This document shows positions 1 through 9,939 of a DNA stretch of 64,000 nucleotides, piece after piece (position 1 is the first letter of the stretch; every line of letters begins with the position of its first letter). Location: assembly GCA_036387475.1 (NCBI GenBank), contig DASVTR010000026.1, forward strand, positions 1 through 64,000, read 5' to 3'. The notes beneath the pieces were generated by a model. It was not told the DNA's origin. It saw nothing but the letters and a program-made list of their open reading frames with translations, and ran no database searches. Both the position numbers and the translations under genes were made by a program. This DNA comes from DASVTR01 sp036387475 (GTDB taxonomy: Bacteria > Acidobacteriota > Blastocatellia > Pyrinomonadales > Pyrinomonadaceae).

Positions 1-2
1 CC

Positions 3-1370
3 GTCAACCATACCCTGCAATTCACCTTCGAGATGTTTCACGGCGACACGAGCTTCAAGCCGCGCGACTGGGCGATCAAGATTTCGCCGACCTTGAGCAT
101 CCCCAACTACCTGAACGCGCGCGAGAACGGCGTCGTCAACATTGACGTGCGCCGAGGGGCTAATCGCACCGATACGCACTTCTCGCTCGAAGAAGCGTTC
201 GGCGAAGTGAAGCTCAAGGACGTGAACGAGAACTACGACTTCGTCTCGTTGCGCGCCGGAATCCAGCCTTTCGTCTCAGACTTTCGCGGCTTCATCTTCT
301 CTGACAATAATCTGGGCGGGCGCATCTTCGGCGCGTTCAATAATAATCGCTACCAGTACAACGCTGCCTTCTTCTCGCAGCTTGAGAAGGACACTAACTC
401 TGGCCTTAACCGTTTCGACAAGCGCAACCAGAACATCTACGTCCTCAACCTCTTTCGTCAGGACTTTAAGGCCAAAGGTTTCACCGTTCAGGCCAGCGCG
501 CTTTTCAACGATGACAGAAGCAATCGTCAATTCAATCGCAACGGCTTTCTCGTTCGCCCCGCGCTCATCGGCGATGTCCGCGAGCACGCCGTACGGGTCG
601 GCTACCTGGGCTTTAACACAGACGGGCACATTCGTCGGCTCAATCTGACAAGCTCTTACTACTTCGCCTACGGTTACGACACGCGCAACCCGATAGCGGG
701 GCGCGACACGCGCATCCGCTCAAACATGGCTGCCGTCGAGGCTTCGATTGATAAGGATTACCTGCGCTTCAAAAGCTCTTTCTTCTTCGCGCAGGGCGAC
801 AAGAATCCGACCGACCGATTAGCCTCTGGCTTCGACGCCATCTTCGACGACCCGAATTTCGTCGGCGGGCCGTTCTCCTTCTGGAATCGGCAGGCGATTC
901 CTTTAACGCAAACGGGCGTCGGCCTTGTGCAGGCCAACAGTCTTTTGCCTTCGCTTCGCAGCAGTAAGATTGAGGGACAGGCCAACTTCGTCAACCCCGG
1001 AATCTTTATCTACAACGTCGGGATGGATGCCGAAGTCACGCAGCGGCTCAAGGTCGTCTTTAATCTCAACTACCTGCGCTTTCATCGAACGGAATCGCTC
1101 GAATACGTTCTCTTTCAAAATCGTATCCGCCACGACATAGGCTTCGACTATAGCGTCGGCGTCACCTATCGCCCGCTGCTCATCAATAATGTTCAATTCA
1201 CCTTCGGCGCGTCCTACTTGCAGCCGGGGCGCGGCTTCCGCGACATTTACACGGATGCGACGCGCAACTGCCCGCCCAACGTCGGCGAGTTCTGCACGGC
1301 GGACGACACGGTCATCAACCCGCGCAAGCCGCTCTACGCACTGTTTGCGCAAGTGAAGTTTGTCTTTTAA
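3..1370 (+). CDS. outer-membrane beta-barrel (porin-like) protein, 5' partial
   Basis: The reading frame is open from base 3 through the first ATG at 33, and the residues before that ATG (VNHTLQFTFE) look like barrel strands, so the gene starts outside the window. The visible 455 residues alternate polar and hydrophobic positions with many aromatic residues. The protein ends in Phe (VKFVF), the classical C-terminal signature read by the BAM complex. I infer an outer-membrane barrel of unknown substrate. It lies 18 bp before the multihaem cytochrome gene on the same strand, so the two are probably co-transcribed; a barrel next to a large c-type cytochrome could form an electron conduit, but nothing here proves that. 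The exact porin family is not identified. Confidence 0.7.
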   Translation, partial: VNHTLQFTFEMFHGDTSFKPRDWAIKISPTLSIPNYLNARENGVVNIDVRRGANRTDTHFSLEEAFGEVKLKDVNENYDFVSLRAGIQPFVSDFRGFIFSDNNLGGRIFGAFNNNRYQYNAAFFSQLEKDTNSGLNRFDKRNQNIYVLNLFRQDFKAKGFTVQASALFNDDRSNRQFNRNGFLVRPALIGDVREHAVRVGYLGFNTDGHIRRLNLTSSYYFAYGYDTRNPIAGRDTRIRSNMAAVEASIDKDYLRFKSSFFFAQGDKNPTDRLASGFDAIFDDPNFVGGPFSFWNRQAIPLTQTGVGLVQANSLLPSLRSSKIEGQANFVNPGIFIYNVGMDAEVTQRLKVVFNLNYLRFHRTESLEYVLFQNRIRHDIGFDYSVGVTYRPLLINNVQFTFGASYLQPGRGFRDIYTDATRNCPPNVGEFCTADDTVINPRKPLYALFAQVKFVF

Positions 1371-1388
1371 GCGATTGGGTAAACGCGC

Positions 1389-4300
1389 ATGGCTCGGCAC
1401 ACTAAAACTGACCGGCTCAAATTAATTCTTTTCTTGACGACCATCATGGCGATGGTCTTGGCAATCGTGTCGAGCAATGTGCGTTCCAGCGCCCAGAATG
1501 AGAACGCTAATCAACCCGCAGCTACAAACGCGAACACCGCCGCCAGCCCAACGACTCCGTCAACACAGAGCAACCAGAACACAAACGCACAAACAGCCGC
1601 GCCGAAGCCTATGCCGACTCCGCTCGTCGAAGGTTGTCTCGCCTGCCACGGCCAGACGGAGCCTATGCACCGCCCGCCGCGCACGCCGCCCGATGAGACG
1701 GGCGAACTCGTTGACGGGCGCGACGGGCAAAGTCTGACCTGCACTTACTGCCACGGCGGCAACCCCGTCGAGAGTAAAGATAAAGAGAAGGCGCACGTCC
1801 AACCTCGTTTCCCCGACTCATGGAAGAGAAACGGCAAACAGTCTGCCGCTAATCCAGAGCGCACGAATACGCTGCTCGCGCGCGAGAGCCGCGAGTTCGT
1901 GCGCTTCATCAATCCCGGCGACCTGCGCATCTCCGAGCAGACCTGCGGCGCTTGTCATTCAACGGAAACCCGAAACGTCTCCAACAGCATGATGCGCCAC
2001 GGCGCTATGCTCTGGGGCGCGGCGCTCTACAACAACGGTGGCTACCCCATCAAAGACACGCGCTTCGGCGAAAGCTACAGCGATGAAACGGGTGCTCCCG
2101 AAAGACTGATTCAAGTGCCGCAGCCGGACAGGGAAGCGATGCAGCGCCGTGGCTTCGTGCCATACCTAGACCCGCTGCCGCGCTGGGAAATCTCGCAGCC
2201 GGGAAATGTCCTGCGCGTCTTCGAGCGTGGCGGCAAGCGTCGTCTAGAAGTCGGGCTGCCGGATAAAGACGAAGACCCCGGCAAGCCGGACAAGGGATTA
2301 AGCGCTCGCGGCTTCGGCTCGCAGCAACGCACAGACCCCGTTTACCTCGGTTTGCAAAAGACGCGACTGCTCGACCCGACGCTGAACTTCCTCGGCACAA
2401 ACGATCATCCCGGCGATTATCGCTCCTCCGGCTGCACGGCCTGCCACGTCATCTACGCCAACGATTCGAGCCTCATTCATTCAAGCAAGCTCTACGCTGC
2501 TTTCGGCAACGAGGGCCGCACCAGCACAAAGGACAAAAGCTTCGACTCAGTTAGAAATGAGCCGGGCCATCCCATCCGTCATCAATTAACGTCGCGCATT
2601 CCAACGTCGCAGTGCATGGTCTGCCACATGCACCCGGGCACAAACATGGTCGCTACATACTTGGGCATGACCTGGTGGGACAACGAGACGGACGCTCTTG
2701 CGGGCAAGCTCTATCCCGAAAAGCAGCACGACCCGTCGCAGGACGAAGAAGACCGCTTGCTTGACCGTAACCCGGAAGCTTCCAGCACACGCGGGCGCTG
2801 GTCTGACCCGGATTTCCTCAAAAGCACGGGCACGCGCAACTTCAACGATAAATTGACGCGCACGCAGTTTGCAGACTTTCACGGGCACGGCTGGATTTTC
2901 CGCGCCGTCTTCAAGAAGAATCGTCGGGGCGAATTCTTAGACCGCGACGGCAAGCCACTGCTGAACGCTGCGGGCCAACCCCTGACCAACATTGACGGCG
3001 CACGCTTAGGCGAAGCCGTCGCGTTTAAGGATCAGGACAACGTTAATTTGAAGAACGACGCCGTGCCTGCGAACGCGCCCGTTCATCTCAAGGACATACA
3101 TCTTGAGAAGGGAATGCACTGCGTTGATTGTCATTTCACACAGGACGCGCACGGCGACGGCAATCTCTACAACGAGCCGCGCGCAGCCATCGAGATTGCT
3201 TGCGTTGATTGCCACGGCACAATCACGGAGCGCGCCTCGCTCGTCACTTCCGGCCCGGCTGCACAGCCGACCAAAGTGCGCGACCGTACATTGGCGGGCC
3301 GCGATTTGACGCGCGTGACCACGAGCGGCGGCGCGAATCTATTCCAGCGCATCACGCGCCCCACCAAGAAGAAAGACCCCTACAGCGACAAGCAGATTGA
3401 CCTTCAGAAGGACGACATCATCCAGAATTCTATGGTCGAGCCGGGCCTCTGGTGGCGCGTTAAGCAAACCAGGGACACGATTGACCCGGACAATAAACGC
3501 GGCGATTACAACTGGAAGTCGCGCTACGCCAAGACCGTCCGCCTTGATGCGGAAAGCACGACGGAAAACAAGCTCGCGTGGGGCGATGTGCCGCTCGATA
3601 AAGCGGGGAAGCCTGACGAATCGAAGTTGGCCCACCGCGACGACAACATGACGTGCTTCGCGTGCCACTCTTCCTGGATGACGAGTTGCTTCGGCTGCCA
3701 TCTCTCGATGACGGCCAACCGCAAGATGCCCAACCGCCACAACGAGGGCGGCGATTCGCGCAACTTCACGACCTACAATTTTCAAGTCATCCGCGACGAC
3801 GTGTTCATGTTGGGACGTGACGGGACTACGACCAGGCATCGCGTCGCGCCCGTGCGCTCTTCCTCCGCTTTGCTTGTCAGTTCGCAGAATCAGAACCGCG
3901 AGTGGATTTATCATCAACAGCAGACCGTCTCTGCCGAAGGCTACGCGGGGCAGGCTTTCAACACGCACGTCCCGCACACAGTCCGCGCCAAGGAGACGAA
4001 GGACTGCTCCGACTGCCACGTCTCAAAGGCTAACGACAACAACGCCTGGCTCGCGCAGACGATGCTGCAAGGCACAAACTTCGTCAACTTCATGGGCCGC
4101 TATATCTACGTCGCCGCAGAGCATTCGCTGGAAGTCGTGCCCGTCACGGAGCACACAGAGCCGCAGGCCGTCATCGGAAGCAGCCTGCACAAGTATGCCT
4201 ACCCGCGAAACTACGAATCGTTCGTCAAAGGCGGAAGGCGTTTGAAGAATTTCTTCGAGCACGTCGGCAATCCTGAAGTCTTGCAGGTGCAGGTGCGCGG

Positions 4301-5813
4301 CGAGTATGCGTACGTGGCGGCGGGAAAGGGCGGCCTGCGCGTCTACGATGTCGCGCAGATAGACCACAAGGGATTCTCCGAGCGCATCACGACCGCGCCC
4401 GTTTCGCGTTTTGGTCAAAAGTTCTGGGTGAAGTCGAAACACGCCACGGCGGTCGCAGCCCCTTCGACGCTCGCCGTTGACCCCGCGCGCTGGCGCTACA
4501 CCGTTGACGGCAAGCAGGTCAGCCCAGACGAAGCCGCGCGTCTCTGGAACGCCTGGTGGAACTCGCCCGACAGAGATAAAAAGACCAGCCCCTTGATGAA
4601 CGACGAGCAGCCGATTCATCCGCTCTACGCTTATCTCTACGTTGCGGACAGCGAAGAGGGCTTGATACTCGTCAATGCTGCCACCCTGCTCGACGGAGAC
4701 CCGCTCAACAACTATCTCAAGCGTGCGCTTGATGAAAAGATTTACCCGAACGGCGCTTTCAACGAAGGCGGCGCACTCACTGGCGCAAACAACATCACCA
4801 TCGCGGGCAATCATGCTTACATCACGACCGACAGAAACGGCCTCGTCGTCGTCAATCTGGATGACCCGCTCAAGCCGCGCATCGTCGGACGCATCGGCGC
4901 TCCTGATTTAGTTAACCCACGCGCCGTCGCCATACAGTTTCGCTACGGCTTCGTCGCCGACGATGAAGGCTTGAAGGTGATAGACGTGACAGACCCCGCG
5001 CGCGTGCGGCTCGCGGAGCGCAAAGGTGAGGGCGGGCGTATGGTGCGTGCCATGACGCCGCTGCCCGGCGCGCGTGATGTCTACGTCGCTCGCACTTACG
5101 CCTACGTCGCGGCGGGCGAAAAAGGTATCGCGCTTGTTGACGTGACAGTGCCGGACAATCCAGGCCCGGCGAAGTATTACAACGCGGGTGGCGCGATTAA
5201 CGACGCGCATCAGGTGAAGGTGGCGATGACGAACGCGAGCCTCTTCGCCTACGTCGCAGACGGACACAACGGCCTGCGTATCCTGCAACTACTGTCGCCG
5301 GAGAAGGCGCTCACCTACGCAGGCTTTAGCCCGCGCATAGAGCCGGAGCAGATCGAACTCATCGCCACGTTTAAGACCCTTGGCCCGGCCATCGGAGTCT
5401 CTAAGGGATTAGACCGCGACCGTGCGGTGGATGAGAGCGGCAATCAGGTGGCGGTCTTCGGACGGCGCGGCGCGCGCCCCTTCACGTTTGAAGAGATGCA
5501 GTTGATGTACGTCTCTCCCATCACCAGGCAGCTTTTCGAGGTGCAAGACCTGCGCCAGCGTGAGGGCTTAGGTTGCCCGCCGGAAGACAAGAACTGCCTG
5601 CCGCTCACAGAGCCGATTAAGCAAACGCCGCCGAAGACCGCCGCGCGTACGAACACTCCAAACACGCAGACAGAGGACGAGCTTGACGACGCGACTTCTG
5701 TAAACACGTCAGGCGCGGCGGCAAAGCAAGCGGCAGCCGCTGCGGCGCTTGGCGGCCTCACACTCTTCGCCGCGCTCGCAGGCTGGCGCACGCGGCGCAG
5801 GCCGAGGCGTTAA
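1389..5813 (+). CDS. decahaem cytochrome c with LVIVD beta-propeller repeats
   Basis: This 1474-residue protein starts with a hydrophobic signal/anchor (about residues 10-30) and a Thr/Asn/Gln-rich linker. It has ten CxxCH haem-binding motifs: CLACH, CTYCH, CGACH, CTACH, CMVCH, two CVDCH, CFACH, CFGCH and CSDCH. The C-terminal third carries about five repeats of the LVIVD type (for example YAYVAAGKGGLRVYDV and YGFVADDEGLKVIDV), a family predicted to form a beta-propeller. It ends in a hydrophobic helix followed by an Arg-rich tail, resembling a sorting or anchor signal. I infer a periplasmic or surface electron-transfer protein. The redox partner is unknown; the barrel gene just upstream is a candidate partner. 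Confidence 0.88.
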   Translation: MARHTKTDRLKLILFLTTIMAMVLAIVSSNVRSSAQNENANQPAATNANTAASPTTPSTQSNQNTNAQTAAPKPMPTPLVEGCLACHGQTEPMHRPPRTPPDETGELVDGRDGQSLTCTYCHGGNPVESKDKEKAHVQPRFPDSWKRNGKQSAANPERTNTLLARESREFVRFINPGDLRISEQTCGACHSTETRNVSNSMMRHGAMLWGAALYNNGGYPIKDTRFGESYSDETGAPERLIQVPQPDREAMQRRGFVPYLDPLPRWEISQPGNVLRVFERGGKRRLEVGLPDKDEDPGKPDKGLSARGFGSQQRTDPVYLGLQKTRLLDPTLNFLGTNDHPGDYRSSGCTACHVIYANDSSLIHSSKLYAAFGNEGRTSTKDKSFDSVRNEPGHPIRHQLTSRIPTSQCMVCHMHPGTNMVATYLGMTWWDNETDALAGKLYPEKQHDPSQDEEDRLLDRNPEASSTRGRWSDPDFLKSTGTRNFNDKLTRTQFADFHGHGWIFRAVFKKNRRGEFLDRDGKPLLNAAGQPLTNIDGARLGEAVAFKDQDNVNLKNDAVPANAPVHLKDIHLEKGMHCVDCHFTQDAHGDGNLYNEPRAAIEIACVDCHGTITERASLVTSGPAAQPTKVRDRTLAGRDLTRVTTSGGANLFQRITRPTKKKDPYSDKQIDLQKDDIIQNSMVEPGLWWRVKQTRDTIDPDNKRGDYNWKSRYAKTVRLDAESTTENKLAWGDVPLDKAGKPDESKLAHRDDNMTCFACHSSWMTSCFGCHLSMTANRKMPNRHNEGGDSRNFTTYNFQVIRDDVFMLGRDGTTTRHRVAPVRSSSALLVSSQNQNREWIYHQQQTVSAEGYAGQAFNTHVPHTVRAKETKDCSDCHVSKANDNNAWLAQTMLQGTNFVNFMGRYIYVAAEHSLEVVPVTEHTEPQAVIGSSLHKYAYPRNYESFVKGGRRLKNFFEHVGNPEVLQVQVRGEYAYVAAGKGGLRVYDVAQIDHKGFSERITTAPVSRFGQKFWVKSKHATAVAAPSTLAVDPARWRYTVDGKQVSPDEAARLWNAWWNSPDRDKKTSPLMNDEQPIHPLYAYLYVADSEEGLILVNAATLLDGDPLNNYLKRALDEKIYPNGAFNEGGALTGANNITIAGNHAYITTDRNGLVVVNLDDPLKPRIVGRIGAPDLVNPRAVAIQFRYGFVADDEGLKVIDVTDPARVRLAERKGEGGRMVRAMTPLPGARDVYVARTYAYVAAGEKGIALVDVTVPDNPGPAKYYNAGGAINDAHQVKVAMTNASLFAYVADGHNGLRILQLLSPEKALTYAGFSPRIEPEQIELIATFKTLGPAIGVSKGLDRDRAVDESGNQVAVFGRRGARPFTFEEMQLMYVSPITRQLFEVQDLRQREGLGCPPEDKNCLPLTEPIKQTPPKTAARTNTPNTQTEDELDDATSVNTSGAAAKQAAAAAALGGLTLFAALAGWRTRRRPRR

Positions 5814-5946
5814 GCTCCGAATATTCTTTAGTAGAGAAAAGAGAGTTAAGTGTTCAGGCTTTAACTTGCTTCTTCCGCGAAGAATGACAGGCTAAAGCTT
5901 GAACTCTCAGCACCGCAGAATTCTCATCCGGCAAAGGAAGATAGCC

Positions 5947-6219
5947 GTCCGCTCAAGCAGAATCCGCTTGCAAGCAAGGAGTTTTGCCTTGCGCTAAAGG
6001 AATTTCGTCTTGCTCTAAAGGAATCTCAGCTTGTTACAAAGGAATCTCGGTTGATGATAAGAGAATCTTCCCTTGCGATGACGTAATTTCCTCTGATGAT
6101 GGCATAATCTCGCCTGATGATGGCGCAATCTTGCCTGATGATGACGTAATTTCCTGTGATTATGAAGGAGTTTCGGCTGACGATGAAGGAGAATGCGCTG
6201 TTGATGCGGTAATCACCGA
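5947..6219. repeat. tandem array of about 13 degenerate 21-bp units
   Basis: Units begin every 21 bases from about 5947: 5968, 5989, 6010, 6031, 6052, 6073, 6094, 6115, 6136, 6157, 6178 and 6199. The first units resemble TTGCTCTAAAGGAATCTC and the later ones TGATGATGACGTAATTTC; the AATxTC core is kept while flanking bases drift. The array lies between two convergent genes. A 98-codon open frame with a TTG start runs through it because 21 is a multiple of three, giving a 7-residue repeat. There is no convincing ribosome-binding site, so I annotate it as repeat DNA. Confidence 0.8.
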
Positions 6220-6276
6220 AAATTCCTTGTCGAGCGTGTTGACCGGTAAAGATGCGCTGCTGATTGTGAGTTCAAG

Positions 6277-7230
6277 TTAGAAAGAGCGCTGTAGCGACGG
6301 GTCTGTCAGCACGATGAAATCGCCTAGACTCCCCATCCGCGCGGCGTCAAAGTCAGGAAAGCTTTTATCGTTGATAATCGTGATGACGAGCGTGCGCGTC
6401 TTCGGGCGATAGTGCAGGAGTTGTTCCGGGATTCCGAGCCGCTGCTCGCTGTGAAAGTTGCCTCCGACGTGCAGGACGAGCGCGTCGGATTGGCGCTTTA
6501 ACTGCTGTGCGATAGCGTGGGCCATCGTCGCATCGCGCAGAGATTGCGCGTCGAGCAGGTAGGACGCACCGTGCGGCGATTGTGGTATTTGCCCGCCTGC
6601 GCTTCCGTGCGGCCCGCCCATCAACTGTTTGAACTTGGCCGCGTAAGCGGGAGACGCAGGCTCATACGGCAAGGGCGGCAGCCAAGCCTTAGCCGTCTGC
6701 GTCAAATCCTTCAAAGACTCCGGGCCAAGACGCGAGACGCGGTTAACGTAGCGCGCAGGCGCGTTGGCGGCAATCACCAAGAGATTCTTCTCGCGCGCAA
6801 ACTCTACGAGCGGGCGATAATCTGTCTGGTAATTGTTCCAGGGGCGGCTGCTCATTAGGAAGTGCCGCTCGCTGATAAGCCCGCGCAGGTATTCGTCCAA
6901 GACAATCTGCACGTCGCGCTCGAACATCTCCAAGGAGAGCGTGAGCGCCCGCCGCTTCGTTTTCGTGTCGGTTGCGCTGTAACGCGCCAGCGCACCCTTG
7001 AGTAGCTCGGCTTCAAAGACGTGCGCCGTCGCGTCGTCATGCAACTCGCCGACGCAGACCACCTCTGCCTTATCCAGCGCTGCGAGCACGTCTTCCATCG
7101 TCGCCGCTTTGCCCGTCGCGTCAAAGATGCGATAGCGTGCGTTTGTTTGAGCGTTTGAGATGGCGTGCGGTGCGGGCAGCGCGGCGGCTTGCGTGGTCAG
7201 GCTCGACAGAAGTAAGAGCGCCAGAAACAT
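6277..7230 (-). CDS. ChaN-family haem-binding uptake-like protein
   Basis: A 317-residue protein with an N-terminal signal peptide (MFLALLLLSSLTTQAAA). It then shows the ChaN/Tiki-superfamily pattern: VVCVGELHDD near the N-terminus, LSLEMFERDVQ, WNNYQTDYRPLVEFAREK, IAANAPARYVNRVSR and a C-terminal LHVGGNFHSEQRLG. ChaN proteins bind haem and are linked to iron acquisition; the superfamily also includes TraB/Tiki-type putative metalloproteases. The location is probably periplasmic. The ATG at 7230 is preceded by AAGGA at suitable spacing. No haem-transport genes are adjacent, so the substrate is not supported by context. Confidence 0.8.
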   Translation of the reverse strand: MFLALLLLSSLTTQAAALPAPHAISNAQTNARYRIFDATGKAATMEDVLAALDKAEVVCVGELHDDATAHVFEAELLKGALARYSATDTKTKRRALTLSLEMFERDVQIVLDEYLRGLISERHFLMSSRPWNNYQTDYRPLVEFAREKNLLVIAANAPARYVNRVSRLGPESLKDLTQTAKAWLPPLPYEPASPAYAAKFKQLMGGPHGSAGGQIPQSPHGASYLLDAQSLRDATMAHAIAQQLKRQSDALVLHVGGNFHSEQRLGIPEQLLHYRPKTRTLVITIINDKSFPDFDAARMGSLGDFIVLTDPSLQRSF

Positions 7231-7560
7231 TTTCGATGAAATCCTTGTAGCCGTGTCTGAAGGCGAGTTTTACCACTTCGCTATCAGGGATGGCAACGCA
7301 CGCGCCCGCTTTCGGTTTGAAAGAAGAGACAAAGAGCGCTCCTTGCTTTCTTCGGGCGTTGATAAAATCCTTGATTGGAAGAGTCCGCAACAGTACCATG
7401 TAGGCGGTATCAACAAAGAGGCTTCATCAATGAAACGGGTCTGTGCCGCCAACGTTCGCTGACAAAAGCGAGTGCGCGCCCCGCAGCGCTCTCGGGCGCG
7501 CGTCGGCCACGCACATTTCCCGTAGAGCATTTCGCTCACTTTCAAACAGGAGAAAAGATC
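7231..7560. other. intergenic region between divergent genes
   Basis: About 330 bp between the ChaN-like gene (leftward) and the lipoprotein gene (rightward). It should hold both promoters, but I see no convincing -35/-10 pair or conserved structure. Open frames crossing it look like chance frames. Confidence 0.4.
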
Positions 7561-7815
7561 ATGCGCAGAACCTTAAGCTTACTGGCCCTACTGGTCGTCG
7601 CCGCTTTCTGGACGGGCTGCTCGTCATCAACGCAGGATTCCAGAGACGGCAAATCAACGGGGACTTATAAGTCCAGTCCCTCCGACTCCAGCCCTGTCAT
7701 CAGCAACCCTTCAAACACGAACACGAGTTCATCAAACCAGCCGACCGGAACACCCGCGACCGGAGGCAGTAAGCCGACAGGCATCAAGCCGCCGATGAAG
7801 GACGATAAGAAGTAG
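7561..7815 (+). CDS. small Ser/Thr/Pro-rich lipoprotein
   Basis: The ATG at 7561 follows AGGAGA by about seven bases, a good ribosome-binding site, which makes it the likely start rather than any upstream in-frame codon. The 84-residue product has a hydrophobic signal sequence ending in a lipobox-like FWTGC, so a lipidated cysteine is expected. The remainder is low-complexity Ser, Thr, Asn, Pro and Gly with a basic end. It is probably an outer-membrane or periplasmic lipoprotein without a folded domain. I do not recognise a family. It lies 91 bp before the next secreted-protein gene. Confidence 0.7.
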   Translation: MRRTLSLLALLVVAAFWTGCSSSTQDSRDGKSTGTYKSSPSDSSPVISNPSNTNTSSSNQPTGTPATGGSKPTGIKPPMKDDKK

Positions 7816-7906
7816 CAATCTGTGCGCGACGCTCGCCCTCGTTTGGCGGCGCACACGCCAGCGACTTTCAACCGCTCTTTTTAAAAGAAAGGTTAGATTC
7901 AACAAC

Positions 7907-9049
7907 ATGAATAACACACGCCGCCGCTTGCTTCCGGCGATTCTATTGCTCGTCGCGCTCACCATTATCCCCATCAGGGCGCAGACAACTTTGAGCGCAT
8001 CGGCTATTGATCCTTTGTTGATGCTTCCCGCCTCGGATGTCGTGCTGTTGATAGACCACAGCCGCATCTGGAGCGAAGCCATCCCGCGATTCTTCGGCGC
8101 GGACGCAGCGCCAATCAGGAAAATCCTGGCCGAAGCGGAGCAGTTTAAGGCGAAGACGGGCGTTGACGTTCGCTCCATCAGTCGCATCGCAGTCGGCGTG
8201 CGCTTCGTTAATCCAGAAGCCGTGACGAAGATGAAGGTGGATAAAAAAGACCTCGCCGTCGTCATCATCGCCCAAGGCGACTTTGACCCCAACAAGCTGG
8301 TGTCGGCCATGCGCCGCGACGCGAAAGAGCGCGTCCGCGAAGAGCAGCACGGCGGTCAGATTATCTATTCTGTGGACGAGTCGAAGGGAGGCAATCAGCA
8401 GCCGGACATCGAAAAAGTTGCGGTCGCCGTGCTGGATACCAACACCATCGCCATCGGCGACCTCGTTCACGTGCGCGCCACCATTGATGCGAAAGCGGGC
8501 AGCGGGCGGCTCAGTCCTGAACTCGTCTCCCTCATACAACGCAACGGCAGCGCCCTCGCCAGCCTGGCCGGAAACGTCCCCGCAGCGCTCTTCGCCAGCC
8601 TCCTGCCCAAAGAATCGAGCGGCAACGCGGAGATGGACAAGCAGTTCGGCAAATTCTTCGAGGCCGTCGCTTCCATCAAGCAGATGTACATTTCTCTGGG
8701 GATGACGGCGACGGATGTTGAAGCGTCGCTCGGCGCGCGTCTCGGCAGCACAGAGCAGGCACAGAGCCTCGGCGATATGCTGCTCGGCGCACGCCAGCAA
8801 TACAGCGTCTTTATCGAAGACAAGATGATTCGCGATCTCGTCGCCAATATGCAGATTACGGCGGAGGGCGAAGAAGTTCAGTTGAAGGCTGCGCTGCCGC
8901 AAACGACCATCGCTATGCTCATCAGCAACGCAAGCAAAACAGCCGCCGCCACCACCGCGTCAGCCCCGAAAACAACTGCCACGCAGACGGCAACACCAAC
9001 AGCGCAGCCAAAGAAAAAGCGCAAAGGCACACGGCGAAAGAAAAATTGA
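7907..9049 (+). CDS. secreted protein of unknown function
   Basis: A 380-residue protein with a signal peptide of about 25 residues ending near IRAQT. The mature part is acidic alpha/beta in character (PASDVVLLIDHSRIWSEAIP, then VAVAVLDTNTIAIGDLVHVR), and the tail is Ala/Thr/Lys-rich with a basic end KKKRKGTRRKKN. Repeated hydrophobic strands of the type VAVGVRFVNPEAV suggest a periplasmic domain built of repeated units. I do not recognise the family. It is followed 63 bp later by a TonB C-terminal-domain protein on the same strand, so a shared transcript is likely. Confidence 0.65.
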   Translation: MNNTRRRLLPAILLLVALTIIPIRAQTTLSASAIDPLLMLPASDVVLLIDHSRIWSEAIPRFFGADAAPIRKILAEAEQFKAKTGVDVRSISRIAVGVRFVNPEAVTKMKVDKKDLAVVIIAQGDFDPNKLVSAMRRDAKERVREEQHGGQIIYSVDESKGGNQQPDIEKVAVAVLDTNTIAIGDLVHVRATIDAKAGSGRLSPELVSLIQRNGSALASLAGNVPAALFASLLPKESSGNAEMDKQFGKFFEAVASIKQMYISLGMTATDVEASLGARLGSTEQAQSLGDMLLGARQQYSVFIEDKMIRDLVANMQITAEGEEVQLKAALPQTTIAMLISNASKTAAATTASAPKTTATQTATPTAQPKKKRKGTRRKKN

Positions 9050-9112
9050 GCCGAGGGCATCAGGACATTGGCCCACACGCCTGCTCTGCACAAATGAAGA
9101 AAGGAATGTTTA

Positions 9113-9715
9113 ATGATGTTCGATGTCAATTGTCTCAAACACCGCGCCAGACGTGTTTCTCTCGCGGCGCTGATGCTGGGTTTGCTCGCCTGCGCGAATT
9201 CGGTGTGGGCGCAGGAAGCACCCAGACAGGAAGGAAGCTTGCAGATTAAGCCGCCGATGGCTAAGCCGGCGATGATTAAGCCACCAATGGGGAACTCTCA
9301 GAACGCCAACAGCGGCGGTGTCAAATCTTCGCGTCGCCGTCGTCGAACGACTCGCCGCAGGCGTGCGCGACCCCGCACCGTAGCGACCAGTAGCCAGCAG
9401 TTTGATAACGAGTCTGTAAGTGTGCCGATGCCGACGAAGCCCATCTCCGGCGGCGTGCTCAACGGCAAAGCCATCACTTTGCCGAAACCCGCTTATCCGG
9501 CAATCGCAAAGAGCGCGAACGCATCCGGTTTGGTCGTCGTACAGGTGACAATTGACGAAATGGGCGATGTCATAGAGGCGCGTGCAACGAGCGGGCACGA
9601 GCTTTTGCGGGAGGCGGCGGTCGAAGCGGCGCGGCAGGCCAAGTTTACGCCAACCAAGCTCTCAGGCCAGCCCGTGAAAGTGTCAGGCTCTATTACTTAC
9701 AACTTCGTTCCCTAG
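9113..9715 (+). CDS. TonB C-terminal-domain protein
   Basis: A 200-residue protein. It has a hydrophobic N-terminal segment (about residues 15-35, ending near VWAQE), a Pro/Lys stretch and a very basic Arg-rich run. A TonB_C-type domain occupies about residues 120-200: KPAYPAIAKSANASGLVVVQ, then a DEMGDVIEARATSGHELLREA region, then ARQAKFTPTKLSG. TonB C-terminal domains carry energy or structural contacts to outer-membrane receptors. This one has no long periplasm-spanning Pro-rich rod, so it may be a stand-alone periplasmic TonB_C protein. ATG codons at 9113 and 9116 are both possible; AAGGA lies seven bases before the first. Confidence 0.78.
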   Translation: MMFDVNCLKHRARRVSLAALMLGLLACANSVWAQEAPRQEGSLQIKPPMAKPAMIKPPMGNSQNANSGGVKSSRRRRRTTRRRRARPRTVATSSQQFDNESVSVPMPTKPISGGVLNGKAITLPKPAYPAIAKSANASGLVVVQVTIDEMGDVIEARATSGHELLREAAVEAARQAKFTPTKLSGQPVKVSGSITYNFVP

Positions 9716-9939
9716 ACGCTTTCGACGTGCGTGAAAAGATTTACCGCGCGGGTGGTTTCCGAAGTGTGCAGGCGGCGCACGGGCGCGTATAATGCAGCTT
9801 TCGTTTCAGCAGCGGTTGCCGGAGGCGCGCGCCGCTGATTCCGTCAAAGAGCGCATGGAGCGTGGCTCTGATGTTTGTTTCATGAAGATGTGTGGAAGGG
9901 ATGAGTGGTCGTTCCTTTGTGAAGGACGTTTGAAGAGAC

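Noticed and set aside
3339..4814. Long minus-strand frames opposite the cytochrome gene
   Set aside because: They are antisense shadows of a clearly coding GC-rich gene.
5984..6280. 98-codon frame in the first 21-bp array
   Set aside because: TTG start without a ribosome-binding site; the sequence is simply the translated repeat.
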